Source of the DNA: Aggregatilinea lenta
GTDB taxonomy: Bacteria; Chloroflexota; Anaerolineae; Aggregatilineales; Aggregatilineaceae
Assembly (NCBI RefSeq): GCF_003569045.1
Contig: NZ_BFCB01000001.1
Location: 589,189-653,188, forward strand
DNA length: 64,000 bases
Direction of reading: 5' to 3'
Shown piece by piece: positions 1 to 9,061 of the stretch. Position 1 is the first letter of the stretch, and each line of letters begins with the position of its first letter. The notes under the pieces were generated by a model that did not search any database, was not told where the DNA came from, and saw nothing but the letters and a program-made list of their open reading frames with translations. Position numbers and translations under genes: made by a program.

Positions 1-694
1 TGTTGAGTTCTACGGTCGCCAGCGGCTCGATGAACAGCGTGGCGCCGCTGGAGCTTTGATCGTGCACGATGCCTTGAATGCGCCCCTTGAATTCCGCGCG
101 CAGCGGGATCACGTAGCGTCCGTGCCGCTGGGTGATCAGCACTTCCTGCAAGTAGGGGCCGTTGTTAGGGTTGTGGATGATGTTGTAGAGCTTGCCTTGC
201 AGCCGGTCGAACGCGACGCGCATCTCGCGCCGGACGGTCGCCAGCCTGGGACTGGCCGAGTCCTGCACGGCCCCGGTGTCGTCCAGCACGCGGCTGATCT
301 CGCCTTGAAGCGCGGTGCATTCTTCCAGCCGCTCCGCGATGTCTGCCAGGCGCGGGAACTGGTTGTTCAGGCGCGCCAGCAGGCGGTGCAGCGTGGTCGC
401 CTGGCGCAGCGTGGCGCGGATGTCGAGCAGCGTCTGCGGTTCCAGGGCCATCCCGCGCGCCGCCGAGAGCGCATCGCCGCGCACGTCGCGCGCGCCGCCG
501 ATGGTGACGTGATCGTGCGTGTTGATCAGCAGGCGGGCTTCGGTCGTTTCCTGCTGGCGATCCAACGCTTCGTCCAGGTAGGGCGTTGGCGTCAGATCGA
601 GGGCCAGCTCCACACTGGCCGAAAACGCGCAGAAGCGCGCAAGGCGTTCCAAAATCTTCGGCAGTTCGAGCGTCGTCGCCGATTTCGTGTTCAT
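1..694 (-). CDS. mutS2: MutS2 family protein, N-terminal part (runs off the left edge)
   Basis: Reading leftward from the ATG at 692-694 gives 231 residues with no stop before the window edge. The sequence opens MNTKSATTLELPKILERLA and ends with VHDQSSSGATLFIEP followed by LATVELN, which is the diagnostic N-terminal clamp region of MutS2. MutS2 is a MutS paralogue with an ATPase core and usually a C-terminal Smr domain, linked to suppression of recombination and to rescue of collided ribosomes; neither of those later parts lies in this window. An AGGA lies about 10 bases before the ATG. The gene sits just downstream of the small-RNA terminator at 746-784, so its own promoter probably overlaps or follows that hairpin (a GATAAT lies at about 733-738 on the minus strand). 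Confidence 0.93.
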   Translation of the reverse strand, partial: MNTKSATTLELPKILERLARFCAFSASVELALDLTPTPYLDEALDRQQETTEARLLINTHDHVTIGGARDVRGDALSAARGMALEPQTLLDIRATLRQATTLHRLLARLNNQFPRLADIAERLEECTALQGEISRVLDDTGAVQDSASPRLATVRREMRVAFDRLQGKLYNIIHNPNNGPYLQEVLITQRHGRYVIPLRAEFKGRIQGIVHDQSSSGATLFIEPLATVELN

Positions 695-745
695 GGTGAG
701 TCGTTCCTGGTTCTGTTTGAAGTGCTGTTGCGATTATCGCACAAC

Positions 746-784
746 GAAAAACGCCGCGAGTGTTGGTTCAACACCCACGGCGTC
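746..784 (-). terminator. intrinsic terminator of the small-RNA unit
   Basis: On the minus strand an interrupted GC-rich stem (GACGCCGTGGGTGTTG pairing with CAACACTCGCGGCGT) is followed directly by TTTTT. It lies between the small-RNA candidate and mutS2. Confidence 0.8.
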
Positions 785-946
785 AGGGGATCAAGTCTGC
801 TGGTGGCCGGAAAAAGGAGGACCTAGCACGACAACCCGGCATGACGAACCGAGACGGGTATCAAACCGTTGGGCCGATTGAGTTTCAAAACGTTCACCGG
901 GCTGCCTCCTTTTCGTAGTGTAGCCGCGTGTGGCGCACGCGACCCA
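746..946 (-). ncRNA. candidate structured small RNA of unknown class
   Basis: A leftward transcription unit of about 200 nucleotides without a convincing ORF. It begins about 7 bases after a strong promoter (953-981) and ends at an intrinsic terminator (746-784). The interior can fold: a run of A plus GGAGG at 811-820 pairs with CCTCCTTTT at 905-913, and just inside it AACCCGG at 833-839 can pair with CCGGG at 897-901, enclosing about 55 nucleotides. The compact own-promoter, own-terminator layout is like 6S RNA, but I do not recognise 6S, tmRNA, RNase P or any riboswitch core in it. It could alternatively be a mutS2 leader with a premature terminator. Confidence 0.55.
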
Positions 947-952
947 GAGAAA

Positions 953-981
953 AGTATACGGGGTCCGCGTGGCGCTGTCAA
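953..981 (-). promoter_or_regulatory. strong sigma-70 type promoter for the small-RNA unit
   Basis: On the minus strand TTGACA (976-981) is separated by exactly 17 bases from TATACT (953-958). This is the best promoter match I found in the window. It points away from the divergent kinase gene at 1073 and toward the small-RNA candidate. Confidence 0.85.
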
Positions 982-1072
982 CGGTGAGGCGAAAAACCCG
1001 TTTTTTCCACGTTCCGGCACGAGCGACAGAGTCGCTTTCCAGGTATGATGTGCCCTGTATCAGGAGTGAACC

Positions 1073-1930
1073 ATGACAACTGACCTCGACCATTATTTGC
1101 GGCTGTGGGACCTCCGCGATCCCGATCTGTTGGCGGAGACGCCGCGCAGCGCAGTCTATGCGGCCACCCGGAACGGCGGCGAAAAGGTCGCGCTGAAGCT
1201 GCTCACGCCGGAGGGCGCGGGCGATGAAGCGGACGGCGCGATCGCGCTGCGCTACTTCGACGGGCACGGCGCGGTGCGGCTGTTGGAGGCCGACGACGGC
1301 GCGCACCTGCTCGAATACGCCGGAGACGAGGAACTCGCGCAGGTCGTCTGGCGCGGGGATGACCTGGGCGCGGCGACGATCATCGCCGGGGTGCTGAACA
1401 AGCTGCACCAGCCCCGGCCCGGCGTGCCCGTGCCGCCGCTGCGCACGCTGCGGTTACGGTTCCGCGCGCTGTTCGACCGGGCCGCGCGCGATGAGGCGTC
1501 CGGCGACAACTCGATCTACGTGCGCGGCGCGCGGGCAGCGGAATACCTGCTTTCGACCGCGCGCGACGAGTGCGTGCTGCACGGCGACATCCAGCACCAC
1601 AACATCCGGCGGCATCCGGTGCGCGGCTGGCTGGCCTACGACGCGAAGGGGCTGTACGGCGAGCGCTCCTACGACGCCGCGAATACGCTGTGCAACCCGT
1701 CGCACGCCGACGACCGGGTGATCTCCGAAGCGCGGATGCTTCAGGTAAGCGAGATTCTGGCGGACGGCATGGGCGTGGACCTGGGGCGGCTGCGGGCGTT
1801 CGTGTTTGCGTACGCGTGCCTCAGCGCAAGCTGGTTCGGGGACGTCAACACCGCCGAGGATGAGCACGTCAAGCGCCAGATCCTCGCCGTGGCGCGCAAC
1901 GCCGAGCGCCACGCGGATTTTTCCGCGTAG
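1073..1930 (+). CDS. aminoglycoside/hydroxyurea kinase-like protein (APH(6) family)
   Basis: A 285-residue kinase-fold protein. The N-terminal half reads VALKLLTPEGAGDEADG and then ALRYFDGHGAVRLLEAD, the pattern of the StrB/APH(6) 'APH_6_hur' family. The catalytic loop is HGDIQHHNIR, with the metal-site segment AYDAKGLYGERSYDAAN about 20 residues later. Characterised relatives phosphorylate streptomycin or hydroxyurea; many chromosomal homologues in non-producers have unknown substrates, so resistance should not be assumed. The start is supported by CAGGAG six bases upstream, and a TATGAT at 1044-1049 may be its -10 element. It stands alone, divergent from the small-RNA promoter. Confidence 0.85.
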   Translation: MTTDLDHYLRLWDLRDPDLLAETPRSAVYAATRNGGEKVALKLLTPEGAGDEADGAIALRYFDGHGAVRLLEADDGAHLLEYAGDEELAQVVWRGDDLGAATIIAGVLNKLHQPRPGVPVPPLRTLRLRFRALFDRAARDEASGDNSIYVRGARAAEYLLSTARDECVLHGDIQHHNIRRHPVRGWLAYDAKGLYGERSYDAANTLCNPSHADDRVISEARMLQVSEILADGMGVDLGRLRAFVFAYACLSASWFGDVNTAEDEHVKRQILAVARNAERHADFSA

Positions 1931-1950
1931 GCCACCTCGCCGAGAGGGAA

Positions 1951-2062
1951 AAAACGGGCGGAGCAAGCCCCGCCCCTACGGATCACGCGCGATCTCCGGG
2001 GGTGAGGTCGCGGTGCGGACCGTGACGATCACGTAGGGGCGTATTGCGGATACGCCCCTACC
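1951..2062. repeat. intergenic palindromic repeats, family 1 (two units)
   Basis: Two imperfect palindromes occupy the gap between the kinase gene and glyQS: a GGGCGG-AGCAAG-CCCCGCCC unit at 1955-1976 followed by CTACG, and a CGTAGGGGCGTA/TACGCCCCTAC unit at 2032-2061. The same units recur near 35941, 39317, 41966, 44409 and 53799. Confidence 0.75.
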
Positions 2063-2101
2063 GAAAATTTCACAAATTGTCCCGACGAATTGTCGTGTGA
2101 T

Positions 2102-5100
2102 TTAGAACCCCGCAAGCTCGCTCAGGTCGGCGCGACCGTCGGCCAGTGCCGCGATCGCTTGCAGCAACCCCAGGCGATTCTGGCGCACTGCCGCGTCCGG
2201 CGCATTGACCAGCACCGCTTCGAAGAACTGTTGGATGGCCGGAACCGTCGGTGCAAATGCCGACAGGAATGCGCCCACGTTCGAGTCCGGCGACAACTGC
2301 GCGGCGGCGGCTTCGTACGCGGCGAACAGCGTGCGCTCGGCGTCGTCCTCGAACAGCGCCGGATCGACCGGATAGACTTCCGTTTCGGGCCGCGTGATAC
2401 GCACGCAGCGCGCATAGTTGTCCAGGATCGGCGACCAGTCCTCGCGCGCCACCCAGGCCGCCAGCTCGCGCACGCCCTCGATCACGCGCGCCGGACGCGC
2501 GCTCTGCTCGGCCAGCACCGCCGCAATCACGTCATGCGCCCAGCCCTGTTCGTGCAGCACCACGTCCAGCCGCCCGGCGATGAACGCCAGCACGTCGCGC
2601 TGCACGTCCTCGCTCACGGGGACCGGCTGCGCCTGCGCCACGCGCGCAATCGCCTGCGTCAGATCCAGGTCGATGCCGCGTTCCAGCAGGATTTGCACGA
2701 TGCCCAGCGCCGCGCGCCGCAGCGCGAACGGGTCCGCGCTGGCCGTGGGCGCGAGTCCGGCGGCGAACAGCCCGACGAGGCTGTCCAGCCGGTCCGTGAG
2801 CGCCAGCACGATGCCCGGCTTCGTTTGCGGCAGGATATCACCCGCGCCGCGCGGCAGCCAGTGCTCGTAGATCGCCGTGGCGACTTCTTCCGGCTCGCCG
2901 CCCTGCAGCGCGTAGTAACGGCCCATCACGCCTTGCAGCGAGGTCATTTCGACCACCATCTGCGTGGCGAGGTCGGCTTTCGCCAACTGCGCCGCACGGT
3001 AGGCCGCAGCCATGTCTTCGGTGGACAGGGCCAGCAGCTCGCCGATGTCGTTGACCAGCTCCGTGACGCGTGTGTTCTTATCCAGCATCGAGCCGAGCTT
3101 TTCCTGGAAGGTGAGCGTGCCCAGGCGCGGCAGGAACTCGGAGAGGGGCTTCTGGATGTCGGTGTTGTAGAAGTACACCGCGTCCGCGAAACGCGCGCGG
3201 ATGACGTGCTCGTTGCCGTCGATCACCTTGTCCAGGTGCTCGTCGTCGCCGTTGCGGATGGCGATGAAGTACGGCATCAGGTTGCCCTGCGCATCCTGCA
3301 CCGGGAAGTAACGCTGGTGCTTGCGCATCACGCTGATCAGCACCTCGCGCGGCAGCGTCAGGTATTTTTCCTCGAACTCGCCGCGCAGCCCGGTCGGGCG
3401 CTCGACGAGGTTGGTCACTTCGTCCAGCAGCGCGGGATCGTCGGGAATCGTGCCGCCGACTTCTTCCGCCAGCGCGCGCGCCTGTTCCCGGATGGTGGCT
3501 TTGCGCGCCGCCGCGTCGAGGATCACGCCCTGCGACTCCATCGCCGCGAAGTACGCCGCGACACTTTTCACCGGCAGATCGGGCGAATCGTAGGGGCGGA
3601 GACCGCGCGTCACCGCGCCGCTGGGCACGTGCGCGTAGCTGAAGGGCAGCACCTGCTCGCCCAACAACGCGACGATCCAGCGCAGCGGGCGCGAGAAGCC
3701 GATCCCGCTCGAATTCCAGCGCATCGACTTGCCGAACTTGATCGACGCGATCAAGCCGGGCAGCGCCTCGGTGAGCACTTCCGGCGCGGGACGACCTTCC
3801 TCGCGGACCAGCGCGACGACGTATTCGCCGCCGTCGATCTCGCGCTTTTCAAGGTCAGAAATCGCCACGCCCTTGCTGCGCGCGAAGCCCTCGGCGGCTT
3901 TGGTCGGCTCGCCCAGCGCGTCGAAGGCACGGCTGGCGGGCGGTCCCTTGACCAGACTTTCCTGGTCACGCTGGCGCGGAGCAACCTGGGTCGCGTGGAT
4001 CACGAGGCGGCGCGGTGTGCCAAACACGTCGACGCTTTCGTAATCCAGGCGCAGATCGTCCAGCAGCGCGGGCGCGAGCCGGTTAAGTTCCGCCAGCGCG
4101 TCGGTCAGGTCGTGCGCGGGCAGTTCTTCCGTCCCGATTTCCAACAGCAGGTCGGCGGGGCCGGTCTGGTCGAACGAGATCGAGCGCAGCCGCAGGCTGT
4201 CCTCGGCGGTCGTGTCTTCGGGGAACTTGCCCATCCACGGGTATTCGAGACGCTGGCGCTGGTCGGCATAGGCGGCACCGACGTTGCGTGTCATGTCGCG
4301 CATGCGGCGGAAATAGTATGCGCGCTCCGTGACGCCAATCGCGCCGCGCGTATCCAGCACGTTGAACAGGTGGCTGCACTTGAGCACGTAGTCGTACGCA
4401 GGAACGATCAGCCCGGCGGCCAGCGCACGCTCGTGCTCGCGCTGGTAGACGTCATACGTCTGGCGCAGCCCATCTACGTCGGCCACCTCGAAGTAATACT
4501 TGCAGTGCTCGACCTCGCTCTGCAAGCGGATGTCGCCATAGGTGATGGTGTCATTCCAGTCGATGCCCCACACCGCGTTTTTGCCCTGCAAAGCCAGCAC
4601 GATGCGTTCCAGGCCATACGTGATCTCGACGCTGACCGGATCGAGCGTCAGGCCGCCCGCCTGCTGGAAATACGTGAACTGGGTGATCTCCTGGCCGTCG
4701 AGCCAGACTTCCCAGCCCAGGCCCCACGCGCCGAGCGCGGGCGATTCCCAGTTGTCTTCAACGAAGCGGATGTCATGCTCGCGCGGGTCGATGCCGAGCG
4801 CTTCCAGGCTCGCCAGATAGAGTTCCTGCGGATTGCCGGGATCGGGCTTGAGGATTACCTGATATTGGTAAAAGAGTTGCATACGGTTCGGATTTTCGCC
4901 GTAGCGGCCATCGTCGGGGCGCACGGACGGTTCGACGTAGCCGACGCGCCAGGGTTCCGGGCCGAGCACGGCCAGCAGAGTCGCCGGGTTGCCGGTCCCC
5001 GCGCCGACCTGCACGTTATACGGCTGCCAGATCACGCAGCCCTGGTCCGCCCAGAACTGGTGCAGCGTCATAATCACGTCTTGAAACGAGAGCGGTTTGG

Positions 5101-5104
5101 GCAT
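2102..5104 (-). CDS. glyQS: glycyl-tRNA synthetase, fused alpha and beta subunits
   Basis: A 1000-residue protein that joins the two chains of the bacterial heterotetrameric glycyl-tRNA synthetase. Residues 1 to about 290 are GlyQ ([14 protein letters not shown], then [21 protein letters not shown] and [18 protein letters not shown]), the class II catalytic part that makes glycyl-adenylate. From about residue 300 the GlyS chain begins ([16 protein letters not shown], then VFGTPRRL), continuing to a DALR-type anticodon-binding end ([19 protein letters not shown]). I chose the ATG at 5102-5104 because alpha subunits begin with this segment and GAGGT lies upstream; the open frame extends further but without family similarity. 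A -10-like TATAAT is at 5170-5175. Fused GlyQS is known, for example in chlamydiae, but the two-gene form is more usual. Confidence 0.96.
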   Translation of the reverse strand: MPKPLSFQDVIMTLHQFWADQGCVIWQPYNVQVGAGTGNPATLLAVLGPEPWRVGYVEPSVRPDDGRYGENPNRMQLFYQYQVILKPDPGNPQELYLASLEALGIDPREHDIRFVEDNWESPALGAWGLGWEVWLDGQEITQFTYFQQAGGLTLDPVSVEITYGLERIVLALQGKNAVWGIDWNDTITYGDIRLQSEVEHCKYYFEVADVDGLRQTYDVYQREHERALAAGLIVPAYDYVLKCSHLFNVLDTRGAIGVTERAYYFRRMRDMTRNVGAAYADQRQRLEYPWMGKFPEDTTAEDSLRLRSISFDQTGPADLLLEIGTEELPAHDLTDALAELNRLAPALLDDLRLDYESVDVFGTPRRLVIHATQVAPRQRDQESLVKGPPASRAFDALGEPTKAAEGFARSKGVAISDLEKREIDGGEYVVALVREEGRPAPEVLTEALPGLIASIKFGKSMRWNSSGIGFSRPLRWIVALLGEQVLPFSYAHVPSGAVTRGLRPYDSPDLPVKSVAAYFAAMESQGVILDAAARKATIREQARALAEEVGGTIPDDPALLDEVTNLVERPTGLRGEFEEKYLTLPREVLISVMRKHQRYFPVQDAQGNLMPYFIAIRNGDDEHLDKVIDGNEHVIRARFADAVYFYNTDIQKPLSEFLPRLGTLTFQEKLGSMLDKNTRVTELVNDIGELLALSTEDMAAAYRAAQLAKADLATQMVVEMTSLQGVMGRYYALQGGEPEEVATAIYEHWLPRGAGDILPQTKPGIVLALTDRLDSLVGLFAAGLAPTASADPFALRRAALGIVQILLERGIDLDLTQAIARVAQAQPVPVSEDVQRDVLAFIAGRLDVVLHEQGWAHDVIAAVLAEQSARPARVIEGVRELAAWVAREDWSPILDNYARCVRITRPETEVYPVDPALFEDDAERTLFAAYEAAAAQLSPDSNVGAFLSAFAPTVPAIQQFFEAVLVNAPDAAVRQNRLGLLQAIAALADGRADLSELAGF

Positions 5105-5169
5105 GAGTATTGACCTCGGATGGTTCGTGTGATGGTTCGTGTGGAGCCACGTTGAACAGAACGCGGGCA

Positions 5170-5175
5170 TTATAA
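5170..5175 (-). promoter_or_regulatory. -10 element likely serving glyQS
   Basis: TATAAT on the minus strand about 66 bases before the glyQS start, with no good -35 match. It lies beside an inverted repeat (CTACGGC ... GCCGTAG, about 5181-5218). The 5105-5442 gap also holds a tandem TGGTTCGTGTGA pair near 5120-5143 and TAACGGC repeats at 5329-5345. I see no T-box elements in the leader. Confidence 0.45.
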
Positions 5176-5442
5176 CACAGCTACGGCGCGAACCGCAGCG
5201 ATCAGCCGTGAGCCGTAGCAAAGGCAGCGTCAAACCGGGTTCCGCCACAAAGCAGATCCCACACGCCCCAAAATCACCGTTCGGAGACATGGGTAACACA
5301 TTGACGCTCTTGCTCTTGGCTCATCGCTAACGGCTAACGGCTAATGGCTGACTAGGAAAAAGGGGCTATGCCGGGAACGAATCAGGGTCGAAAAACGTAT
5401 AACCTTCATAGACCGCGTAAGATAAAAAATGAGGCCCCACTC

Positions 5443-6600
5443 ATGGAACGCTCGCGCTCCCGCTTTATTTCGATCTGGATCGTGATCACGCTGCTGATGG
5501 TCGCGCTGCTGGCAATGGCACTGTTTTCCTTCACGCAGACCGAAGCGGCGGACAGTGATGCCGACGCCGTCGAAGCGCTGGTCGAGCAGATGCAGGCGGC
5601 GGTGCTGGCCGGGGATCGGGAGGCGTACACGGCGCTCGTGGACTGGTTCGATCCCGTCTTCGCGCTGGAGCACACGCGCTGGATCGACGATTGGGCCGAC
5701 GATCACCCCGTGGACGAGTTCGCGCTGAATGCGGACCGGCTCGTCGTGATCGACGACACGGCGACCGCCGAGCTGATGATGCGCTGGTCGGTCGAAGGCG
5801 ATGCGCAGGCGCATCAGGCCCAGTTTCCGGTGACCTTCACGCGCGGGGAAGATGGCGCGTGGCGCTACGCGGGCGAGCAGTGGACCGTCACCGACGGCGA
5901 CGGCTTCCGCGTGCTGGCCGTGCCAGGCCTGGAAGACGCCGCCGCGCTGACCGCCGATTCGTTCCCGGCGATCTGGGACTACGCCACGGACGCGCTGGAC
6001 TTCACGCCCGACGGCACGACCGAAATCAAGCTCTACGGCGACGGTTGGTCGCTCGTGGCGACGGTCGAACTCAGCCTGCCGCTGATCGCCGGGTGGAACG
6101 AACCGGGTGAAGCGCTCAAGCTGGTGGGCGATACGGCCACCCTCACGCCGGAGCGTATCGACTATGTGCTGGCACACGAGCTGACGCACAAGATCAGTTT
6201 TGAGATGGCCGGGCAGGCGCACGGCGCGATGCCGTGGTGGCTGGAAGAGGGCCTCGCGGAGCACGTCGCCGCCGGGTACGCGGGCGGGACAGACGATGGT
6301 CACCTGGAAGTCGTGAGCGCGCTGGCCGCGCAGGATGCGCTCGTGCCGTGGGACGACATCGCGGATTGGGAGACCACGCCCGTGGACCTGTGGCCGTATG
6401 TGTACCCACAAGGTGAGGCGTTCGTGGATTACGTGACTGACGAGTTCGGCGTAGACACGCGCAACGCGTGGGTCATGAACATGGCGCAGGGCACGCCGCT
6501 CGACGACGCGACCGAAACGGTGCTCGGCATGCCATTCGATCAGCTTGACGGCAGCTTTACCGTTTGGGTGGCGGAGTTGGCATCCGTGACGCCGTCCTGA
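5443..6600 (+). CDS. membrane-anchored gluzincin-type metallopeptidase
   Basis: 385 residues. A single hydrophobic segment at about 10-30 acts as a signal anchor, so the rest should be outside the membrane. Residues 40-150 look like an NTF2-like or nuclear-transport-factor-type helper region (inference). The peptidase core follows, with the zinc motif HELTH at 245-249 and WWLEEGLAEHVA at 265-276 supplying the third, Glu ligand, as in the peptidase MA-like family. The frame is open back to 5368, but the ATG at 5443 has GAGG eight bases upstream and starts right before the basic and hydrophobic anchor. Substrate unknown. The last 61 bases overlap the convergent serine dehydratase gene. Confidence 0.78.
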   Translation: MERSRSRFISIWIVITLLMVALLAMALFSFTQTEAADSDADAVEALVEQMQAAVLAGDREAYTALVDWFDPVFALEHTRWIDDWADDHPVDEFALNADRLVVIDDTATAELMMRWSVEGDAQAHQAQFPVTFTRGEDGAWRYAGEQWTVTDGDGFRVLAVPGLEDAAALTADSFPAIWDYATDALDFTPDGTTEIKLYGDGWSLVATVELSLPLIAGWNEPGEALKLVGDTATLTPERIDYVLAHELTHKISFEMAGQAHGAMPWWLEEGLAEHVAAGYAGGTDDGHLEVVSALAAQDALVPWDDIADWETTPVDLWPYVYPQGEAFVDYVTDEFGVDTRNAWVMNMAQGTPLDDATETVLGMPFDQLDGSFTVWVAELASVTPS

Positions 6601-7553
6601 CGCCCGCGCCGCACTCCGCTAAGCTCCTGCTCGTACGTCTTGAGCTGCTCGTAGGTCACCCCCGCCCCGCCGCACACGATCACCAGCACGTTTTTCGCGC
6701 CGCGCAGCAGGGCCGCGTTGTCGTAGACCAGTGACAGCGCCGCGCCGCACGCTGGCTCGACTACCACGCGCATATCATCCGCGAACTGCAAACAGGCGCT
6801 CACCGCGCTCGAATCGCCCACGACGACCGGCGCAATCGTATGCTTTGTGGTCCAGTCGAGCGCCTTCGGCGTGACGGTCTTCGCGCCGAGCGTGCTGGCG
6901 ATCGACGTGATCGCGGGCAGCGTTTCCAGCGTGCCGGACGCGATCGAAGCCGCGAACGAGGCCGCACCGCGTGTCTCCACCGCGATGACCGGCACGTCCG
7001 CCCACGCGTGGCGGTGCATGCCTTCCAACACACCGCACAGCAGCCCGCCGCCGCCCACCGCGACGATGACCAAGTCTGGCTTGGGGCACTGCTCGGCGGC
7101 TTCGTCGATCAGCGTGGCGTGCCCGTCCCAGATGGCCGGGTTATCGAACGGGTGGATGTATGCCGCGCCGCGCTCCTCGACCAGCTTGCGCGCCAGGGCG
7201 TCCGCGTCATCCCACGCCGCGCCGTGCACGATCACCTCTGCGCCTTCGCTTTCGATGCGCTGGCGGGCGGTCGTTCCGGTCGATTCAGGCACGACAACGG
7301 TTACCGGCACGCCCAGCACGCGCCCGGCGTAAGCGGCGGAATAGCCCGCATTGCCGCCGGACGACGAGATGAGCGCGGTCTGGCCTGCTTCCACCGCGCG
7401 CCTGCACAGCGCCCCGATGCCGCGCGCCTTGAAAGAGCCGGTCGGCTGGTAACACTCCATCTTCAGAAACACGCGCCGGTTCAGACGCGCGTTGATGGCG
7501 GGATTTTCGTACATGGGCGTGCGAATATACAGCGGAGGCGTGATCATACGCAT
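6540..7553 (-). CDS. PLP-dependent serine/threonine dehydratase
   Basis: 337 residues of the fold type II PLP family. YQPTGSFKARG carries the Schiff-base lysine, SSSGGNAGYSAAYA binds the cofactor phosphate-side and substrate carboxylate, and VAVGGGGLLCGV is the glycine-rich phosphate loop. The short length and lack of an ACT domain suggest the catabolic L-serine/L-threonine dehydratase type that releases pyruvate or 2-oxobutyrate plus ammonia, rather than feedback-regulated IlvA. It is the last gene of a leftward three-gene run: hydrolase, GNAT, dehydratase; the GNAT stop directly abuts its ATG. An alternative start two codons inside cannot be excluded. The C-terminus overlaps the opposite-strand peptidase gene. 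Confidence 0.88.
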   Translation of the reverse strand: MRMITPPLYIRTPMYENPAINARLNRRVFLKMECYQPTGSFKARGIGALCRRAVEAGQTALISSSGGNAGYSAAYAGRVLGVPVTVVVPESTGTTARQRIESEGAEVIVHGAAWDDADALARKLVEERGAAYIHPFDNPAIWDGHATLIDEAAEQCPKPDLVIVAVGGGGLLCGVLEGMHRHAWADVPVIAVETRGAASFAASIASGTLETLPAITSIASTLGAKTVTPKALDWTTKHTIAPVVVGDSSAVSACLQFADDMRVVVEPACGAALSLVYDNAALLRGAKNVLVIVCGGAGVTYEQLKTYEQELSGVRRGRQDGVTDANSATQTVKLPSS

Positions 7554-8138
7554 CTATCCTTGCGCTTTCGGCTTGTTCTCGTCCGGCAGCACGGTCACCA
7601 TATAGGGCGCGGCGGCCTGCTGGTAATCTTTCCGATCCAGCGTATAACACGCCAGCTCGGTCCCGTAGTAGGTCCCCATGCCGGTATACGTCATGCCAAT
7701 CTTTTCCATCACCCGGCGTGAGGCGGTGTTTTCCGGCACGGCCAGCGCCATGATCCGCTCCAGCCCGACGCGCTCGAAGCCAAAGCGCAAGCTGGCTCGC
7801 GCTGCTTCCGTGACGAGACCCCGGCCCCAGTACGGCCTGGCGATGGCATACGCCAGCTCGATGTCCGGCACATCCGGCAGGCGCTGAATGCCGCAGTGCC
7901 CGATCAGCGTATGTTCCTCGCGTAGGATGACCGCCCACAGCCCGTAGCCGTACGCACCCCAATGGGTGTGCACGCGGTCGAGCAGCATCAGCACGCGCTC
8001 CATCGGCAGCGGCGCGCCGCCGGGCAGATAGCGCATCACGTCCGCGTCGTCGAAGATCGCGTGAAAGTACGGCACGGCGTCCTCCGGGACGAACGGACGC
8101 AGTGTCAGACGGGCAGTGTCAATTTGAGCCAGCGGCAT
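7554..8138 (-). CDS. GNAT acetyltransferase, RimJ/RimL type
   Basis: 194 residues. The start LAQIDTARLTLRPFVPEDA and the acetyl-CoA loop region YAIARPYWGRGLVTEAARA are typical of the RimJ/RimL-like GNAT group, and VPENTASRRVMEKIGM is its usual C-terminal helix. Relatives acetylate N-terminal or small-molecule amines; the substrate here is unknown. GGAGAGAAGG precedes the ATG. It sits between the alpha/beta hydrolase (29-base gap) and the dehydratase (no gap), consistent with one transcript. Confidence 0.9.
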   Translation of the reverse strand: MPLAQIDTARLTLRPFVPEDAVPYFHAIFDDADVMRYLPGGAPLPMERVLMLLDRVHTHWGAYGYGLWAVILREEHTLIGHCGIQRLPDVPDIELAYAIARPYWGRGLVTEAARASLRFGFERVGLERIMALAVPENTASRRVMEKIGMTYTGMGTYYGTELACYTLDRKDYQQAAAPYMVTVLPDENKPKAQG

Positions 8139-8167
8139 GGGCCTTCTCTCCGGTAGAGCCAGGCAGC

Positions 8168-8995
8168 TTATCCCAATTCATCCAGAAACGACGATACGAT
8201 CTGCTGAAACTCCGCCGGGTGATCCATGTTGGACAGGTGCGCCGCGTCGTCAATGAGGACCTTCCGAGCGGACGGAATGTGCGCGACCATATAGTCGGCG
8301 GCAGCCAGCGTAAACGGCTCGTCGTGCACGCCCACGATGATCAGCACCGGGACGGCCAGCTCGTCCAGACGCTCCGCCGCTGGCATTTCGACATTGGGCA
8401 GTTGCTTGCCCAGCTCCTTCGCCTCGTGGCTGAGCGCAATGCGATTCATGTCATAGGCTAGTTGGCGCATGGCCTGATCCACCTGATCGGGCGTGCGTCC
8501 CCTGCCGTCAAACCAGATCTGCACCTCAAGCTCGGCGGTCCGATCCAGGTCGCCCGCTTCGTACGCTGCTTCGACCTCGGCAAACAGGGGCGACCCCGGC
8601 ACGTCGAGCTTTAGCCCGCCCGGCCCTGAATCGACCATGATCAGCGCCTTCGCCCGGGTGGGATGCGTCAGGGCGAAGTCCATCGCCAGCCTGCCGCCCA
8701 TCGAGCAGCCTATCAGAACCACCGGCTGATGCACATCCAGGGTATCGAGCAGCGCGGTCAGATCCGCCAGATGGCTAAACGCCCCCTCCACCGGCTCGCT
8801 TTGCCCGAACCCACGCTGGTCGTAGCGCACGACGCGGCAGCGCCGCGCGAAGTACTCGAACTCATTGTTCCATTGGCGATGATCCGCCACGCCCGCATGG
8901 ATCATCACCAACGGCTGGCCCTCGCCCGCGATTTCGTAGTAGATCCGCGCGCCGTTGATCGGGGCGAATCCAGCCTGGGTATCAGGTGCGGCCAT
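8168..8995 (-). CDS. alpha/beta-fold hydrolase
   Basis: 275 residues. The nucleophile elbow is GCSMGG with Ser98; MIHAGVADHRQW supplies the oxyanion region and DDAAHLSNMDHP the catalytic histidine. The overall pattern is that of small soluble esterase or 3-oxoadipate enol-lactonase-like hydrolases, which cannot be told apart by eye. No signal peptide, so cytoplasmic. AAGGAGG is ideally spaced before the ATG. First gene of the leftward hydrolase/GNAT/dehydratase run. Confidence 0.88.
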   Translation of the reverse strand: MAAPDTQAGFAPINGARIYYEIAGEGQPLVMIHAGVADHRQWNNEFEYFARRCRVVRYDQRGFGQSEPVEGAFSHLADLTALLDTLDVHQPVVLIGCSMGGRLAMDFALTHPTRAKALIMVDSGPGGLKLDVPGSPLFAEVEAAYEAGDLDRTAELEVQIWFDGRGRTPDQVDQAMRQLAYDMNRIALSHEAKELGKQLPNVEMPAAERLDELAVPVLIIVGVHDEPFTLAAADYMVAHIPSARKVLIDDAAHLSNMDHPAEFQQIVSSFLDELG

Positions 8996-9061
8996 GTCTG
9001 CCTCCTTGGCTCAACTTCCAGATCATAGCAGGCGGCCTTCAAATGCCCGAAACGGCTCAAC

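Noticed and set aside
791-1408. 205-residue open frame on the minus strand across the small-RNA region and kinase start
   Set aside because: Overlaps the kinase gene and the promoter/RNA unit; no motif, and it would need to be read through the strong promoter.
2090-5113. 1007-residue open frame on the plus strand
   Set aside because: It is the antisense shadow of glyQS in high-GC sequence; it is rich in Arg, His, Gln and Val with no family motif, whereas the opposite frame is unmistakable.
5105-5442. Possible T-box leader of glyQS
   Set aside because: Neither the specifier-loop context nor the GGUGGNACCGCG-like anti-terminator is present; only a -10 element and repeats are seen.
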